A stretch of DNA of 8,316 bases from Microcaldota archaeon. GTDB lineage: Archaea > Micrarchaeota > Micrarchaeia > Norongarragalinales > CAINOH01. This document shows, one piece after another, positions 6,412-8,316 of this stretch. The notes beneath the pieces are model-generated. The model was not told the origin of the DNA. It ran no database searches and was given only the letters and a program-made list of their open reading frames with translations. Each line of letters begins with the position of its first letter. Position 1 is the first letter of the stretch. The translations under genes were made by a program, and so were the position numbers. The stretch spans positions 1 to 8,316 of the forward strand of contig DAHXMR010000166.1 of NCBI GenBank assembly GCA_027371655.1. The letters are read 5' to 3'.

Positions 6412-6849
6412 TCACGCTTCGCACGCGCTTGCCTCCGCCCCGAAGCAGGGGGAAACGCAGTACTCGTAATACGACGCGCGCACGCAGCTGCCGACCGTGA
6501 ACGCGCCCGCGCTTGCGGGATGGAACGCGTGCTGCAGCGCCCAAACCGCGCCGGAGACGACAGAATCGTTCGCGGAACCCGGGCTAATCCCGCCGCTTGA
6601 AAAATTGTAGAACTTCGGCCGCAGAATCACCCTGCGCGACGATTCGTTGACGGAATAATTCATGTATGCGAGGTTGAACGCGGGGTTTTGAACGGAAAAA
6701 TTGGACGCGGCAAGCCGCGCCGACGCGAGGCCGACGGTGAGTTCCGCCTCGCGGAAGCCCGCGACCGCAACCACCGCCACTATCATTATCACTGCGCCGG
6801 AAACGAAAACGAATTCCGCAACGGTCTGGCCCCTCATTTTGGAAAACAC
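6412..6849 (-). CDS. Class III type IV pilin-like protein (145 aa)
   Basis: The N-terminus, read from GTG, is MFSKMRGQTVAEF: the leader ends Arg-Gly, with predicted cleavage before Gln8, Glu12 at mature position 5, and a hydrophobic helix to about residue 31. The rest is a beta-type domain with four cysteines clustered near the C-terminus (within GSCVRASYYEYCVSPCF and ACEA) and five sequons (NFS twice, NYS, NES, NDS). The start is ambiguous. GTG at 6849 gives the same seven-residue leader as two sister genes but sits only one base from the GGGGAGG motif. ATG at 6837, with that motif 13 bases upstream, would leave a three-residue leader. I keep the GTG because of the leader match. It follows the previous pilin gene by 7 bases. 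Confidence 0.85.
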   Translation of the reverse strand: MFSKMRGQTVAEFVFVSGAVIMIVAVVAVAGFREAELTVGLASARLAASNFSVQNPAFNLAYMNYSVNESSRRVILRPKFYNFSSGGISPGSANDSVVSGAVWALQHAFHPASAGAFTVGSCVRASYYEYCVSPCFGAEASACEA

Positions 6850-6856
6850 GCCTCCC

Positions 6857-7306
6857 CTACGAAATCGGGGCGCACGAAACCACGATGTTGTTGTTGGAAT
6901 TCGAAACGTTCACTTCCTTCCAGCCCGAGGAGAAGCAGTTGGAATCCACCGAGGACGGGAGCTTGAGCAGGTTATGCGAATACGCGAGCCTGCCCTGCAG
7001 GTCGCCCACGTCGCAGGCGAGGGTGTTGGAAAAATTGAAAAAGCACGTGGCGTTGTTCGCGCCGGTCGGGCCCGGGGGCACGAAAAGCTGCAGGCGCGCC
7101 TGCGAATTGTTGCCCTGCAAAAAAACGAAGTTCACAGCCGAGGAAAGCGAGTCCAATGCCGCAGACGAAACCACCGCGCGGCCCACAAGCGCGTTCTCGG
7201 AAAGCTGCGATTCCGCATTGGCAACCAAAACCGCAAGCAACGCCAGGGCAAAGCCCACTATGAGGAAAAACTCAACAGAAACCTGCGCTTTTTTTTGCAA
7301 AGCCAT
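6857..7306 (-). CDS. Class III type IV pilin-like protein (149 aa)
   Basis: MALQKKAQVSVEFFLIVGFA is a clear class III prepilin N-terminus: basic leader ending Lys-Ala, cleavage predicted before Gln8, Glu12 at mature position 5, and a hydrophobic helix to about residue 30. The helix is followed by an extracellular domain with four cysteines and four sequons (NNS, NAT, NFS, NVS), ending in an Asn-rich stretch (SNSNNNIVVSC). ATG at 7306 is chosen; a GTG three codons upstream (7315) is in frame but would sit inside the GT-rich leader. It lies 24 bases after the prepilin peptidase stop, which agrees with processing enzyme and substrate being made together. Confidence 0.87.
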   Translation of the reverse strand: MALQKKAQVSVEFFLIVGFALALLAVLVANAESQLSENALVGRAVVSSAALDSLSSAVNFVFLQGNNSQARLQLFVPPGPTGANNATCFFNFSNTLACDVGDLQGRLAYSHNLLKLPSSVDSNCFSSGWKEVNVSNSNNNIVVSCAPIS

Positions 7307-7326
7307 TTTTCCCACACAACCAAAAC
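7307..7326 (-). repeat. GT-rich leader element, copy 1
   Basis: On the coding strand this reads GTTTTGGTTGTGTGGGAAAA and runs directly into the ATG at 7306. It matches the element at 6372-6391 at 17 of 20 positions. The GGG could act as a weak ribosome-binding sequence. Confidence 0.3.
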
Positions 7327-7330
7327 TCGC

Positions 7331-7906
7331 TTACAACAATCCCGCGCCCGCAAGCGCGGCTGCAATTAAAAAGCCGGCGGAGAGGAATGGCGCAAGCGCG
7401 ACGCTTTTCCCCCGGACAGCAATTAGCCTTCTTTTGGTTTTAAACTCTTCCACGCCCGCGGCCGCAACCGCCGCGAAAGAGGCCCGCAAAAAACCTCCCG
7501 CATGCAAACCCTTGGAAAAAACCAAAAACGCGAAAACAAGAAGCGAGGCAGCCAAAAAAATATGCAAAAAAACAAGCGGATTCCCCACGCCCCATGGCGC
7601 GGCACTTGGAAGCCATGCTGCCAATGAAACGAAAAACTTGGCGTCGCCGCCGCCCCAGGCGCCAAGCCAAAAAAGCGCAAATGCCAGGCAAAACGAAAGC
7701 AACAGCAGGGCTGCGTATTGCGGAAGCATTCCCAAAGGGAGCCTGCCCGAAAGCGGGAAGGCAAGCGCGGCGGCAAAGCCCGCATAATTGAGGGAATTCG
7801 GCACCCTGCCCCGCTTCAGGTCGAAAAGGCTTGCGGCAAGGCAGAAAAAAATGGCGCCCAATGGTGCCAGCGTTGCGGCGGAAGCGGTTGCCAAAAATTG
7901 CGGCAT
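7331..7906 (-). CDS. A24-family prepilin peptidase (EppA/PibD-like aspartic protease, 191 aa)
   Basis: Membrane aspartic protease that cuts leader peptides from archaeal type IV prepilins. Both catalytic aspartates are visible: Asp29 in LFDLKRGRVPN, matching the family's D-x-K-x-x-x-I/V-P-N motif just after the first TM helix, and Asp88 in GGGDAK, the G-x-G-D motif at the end of another helix. About six hydrophobic segments cover most of the protein; 191 residues is within the usual archaeal range, and there is no N-terminal methylase domain such as bacterial PilD has. Because the substrates next to it carry class III (Q+1) leaders, the closest functional match is EppA rather than the archaellin peptidase FlaK, but the sequence alone does not decide this. 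ATG at 7906 is used; the context is GCAAAATG with no Shine-Dalgarno. Confidence 0.92.
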   Translation of the reverse strand: MPQFLATASAATLAPLGAIFFCLAASLFDLKRGRVPNSLNYAGFAAALAFPLSGRLPLGMLPQYAALLLLSFCLAFALFWLGAWGGGDAKFFVSLAAWLPSAAPWGVGNPLVFLHIFLAASLLVFAFLVFSKGLHAGGFLRASFAAVAAAGVEEFKTKRRLIAVRGKSVALAPFLSAGFLIAAALAGAGLL

Positions 7907-7925
7907 TTTGCGCGAAAAATAGAAA

Positions 7926-8174
7926 TTACTTCAGAAGCATCGCGATGGTGGTGTTGCGTTCCATTCCAACGCGCGTCATCAAAACGTCGGAAAACCCTTT
8001 CAACTGCCCGGCGACCGCGATGCCCATTACTACGACCGCGACGCCCAAGGCCACCAGAAGCAGGTATTCGATTGCCGTTTGCCCCCGTGCAGTGCGGCCT
8101 GCGGATTGGCGGCAGCCGCGGAAAAATAATGCCCGGAAAATCGGGGAAAACGCGCCCATAATCAACAAAACCAT
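7926..8174 (-). CDS. Small class III type IV pilin, possible major subunit (82 aa)
   Basis: First gene of the cluster. The class III motif is clear at residues 30-36 (R-G | Q-T-A-I-E), with cleavage after Gly31, Glu36 at mature position 5, and then a hydrophobic helix to about residue 55. The mature product would be only about 51 residues: the helix plus some 25 residues ending ERNTTIAMLLK, with one sequon (NTT) and no cysteine. This resembles the small DUF361 pilins that make up the bulk of some archaeal filaments. The leader is unusually long: 31 residues from ATG 8174, or 26 from ATG 8159, and it carries an extra hydrophobic patch and several arginines. No closer ATG, GTG or TTG is in frame. 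The next gene, the peptidase, starts 19 bases after the stop. Confidence 0.85.
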   Translation of the reverse strand: MVLLIMGAFSPIFRALFFRGCRQSAGRTARGQTAIEYLLLVALGVAVVVMGIAVAGQLKGFSDVLMTRVGMERNTTIAMLLK

Positions 8175-8189
8175 TTATGCGCGCAAGGC

Positions 8190-8202
8190 GAATAAAACCG
8201 TT
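8190..8202 (-). promoter_or_regulatory. TATA-like promoter of the pilin operon
   Basis: The minus strand reads ACGGTTTTATTCG about 20 bases before the first ATG (8174). TTTTATT is a modest TATA match. Transcription would then start near 8167-8172, giving an essentially leaderless message or a very short leader to the second ATG at 8159. The lack of any Shine-Dalgarno before either ATG agrees with this. Confidence 0.4.
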
Positions 8203-8205
8203 TGC

Positions 8206-8224
8206 CCGCCCACACGGTGGGCGG
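8206..8224 (-). repeat. Perfect 8-bp inverted repeat upstream of the operon promoter
   Basis: CCGCCCAC-ACG-GTGGGCGG is an exact inverted repeat with a three-base centre, ending about 8 bases upstream of the TATA-like element. It could be an operator for a dimeric regulator or a stem-loop belonging to the preceding terminator region. Confidence 0.45.
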
Positions 8225-8301
8225 AAAAAAAAACGAAAATCAAAAAACGGGAAAAACAGAAGAAAAAAAAAGATAAAATGGGCGCGGAATTTTTCCGCGC
8301 C
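8225..8301 (-). terminator. Hairpin plus T tracts, probable terminator of an off-window gene
   Basis: On the minus strand a perfect 9-bp stem (8301-8293 with 8289-8281, GGCGCGGAA paired with TTCCGCGCC around AAA) is followed by several T runs, including two of nine (8271-8263 and 8233-8225). This suits the 3' end of a minus-strand gene to the right of the window; a possible TAG stop for such a gene lies at 8309-8311. The region 8175-8316 holds no coding sequence that I can support. Confidence 0.6.
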
Positions 8302-8316
8302 GATTTTGCTAAAGAT

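Noticed and set aside
4336..6600. A 754-codon open frame on the plus strand, the longest in the window
   Set aside because: It lies antisense to four convincing minus-strand genes (TctA-like, OB-like, four-TM, and the end of a pilin) and changes phase relative to each. Its product is dominated by Lys, Arg, Ala and Pro with no domain, membrane segment or motif, as expected of the reverse of GC-rich membrane-protein codons.
8206..8224. Plus-strand intrinsic terminator reading of the inverted repeat
   Set aside because: On the plus strand the stem is followed by A's rather than T's, and no plus-strand gene precedes it, so it cannot be a plus-strand terminator.
1..8316. CRISPR array, tRNA, rRNA or insertion sequence
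   Set aside because: I see no regularly spaced direct repeats, no tRNA-like cloverleaf or CCA end, no conserved rRNA sequence and no transposase motif in any frame.

Overview
The window looks archaeal and most likely comes from a euryarchaeal or DPANN-type lineage; the sequence does not fix the genus. Two things support this. The plus-strand gene at the left edge is an ABCE1/Rli1 ribosome-recycling ATPase, a family of Archaea and eukaryotes. The long minus-strand cluster encodes several type IV pilin-like proteins with archaeal class III leaders (R/K-G/A | Q-x-x-x-E) plus a matching A24 prepilin peptidase. Coding density is high, genes are short and tightly packed, starts include ATG, GTG and TTG, and recognisable Shine-Dalgarno sequences are patchy.

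Layout. Bases 2-1498 (+) hold ABCE1 without its N-terminal iron-sulfur domain, which lies outside the window. It converges on a 209-residue membrane-anchored protein of unknown function at 1532-2161 (-), which has its own TATA-like promoter at about 2208-2222. From 8174 down to 2259 on the minus strand run eleven genes in one apparent operon. In transcription order they are: a very small class III pilin; an A24 prepilin peptidase; two class III pilin-like proteins; a four-TM protein with a C-terminal soluble domain (DUF2101-like architecture); a membrane-anchored small beta-domain protein (probable OB fold); a TctA/DUF112-family polytopic membrane protein; a further class III pilin-like protein; two paralogous pilin-like proteins with a shifted acidic residue (F-S/T-M-D); and a final secreted or anchored protein with a K-G leader but no acidic residue. 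The right edge (8175-8316) is non-coding, with a probable terminator of an off-window gene, an inverted repeat and the probable operon promoter.

Working together (inference): the peptidase would trim the class III leaders. The small 51-residue mature pilin could be the main filament subunit. The larger, cysteine-paired, sequon-rich subunits could be minor or tip subunits exposed on the cell surface. No assembly ATPase or TadC-type platform is in the window, so either these are encoded elsewhere or this is a pilin-like surface complex that uses shared machinery. The three-gene insert in the middle (four-TM protein, OB-like anchored protein, TctA/DUF112), translationally coupled by GTGA overlaps, is the least expected part and the best candidate for an undescribed functional association.
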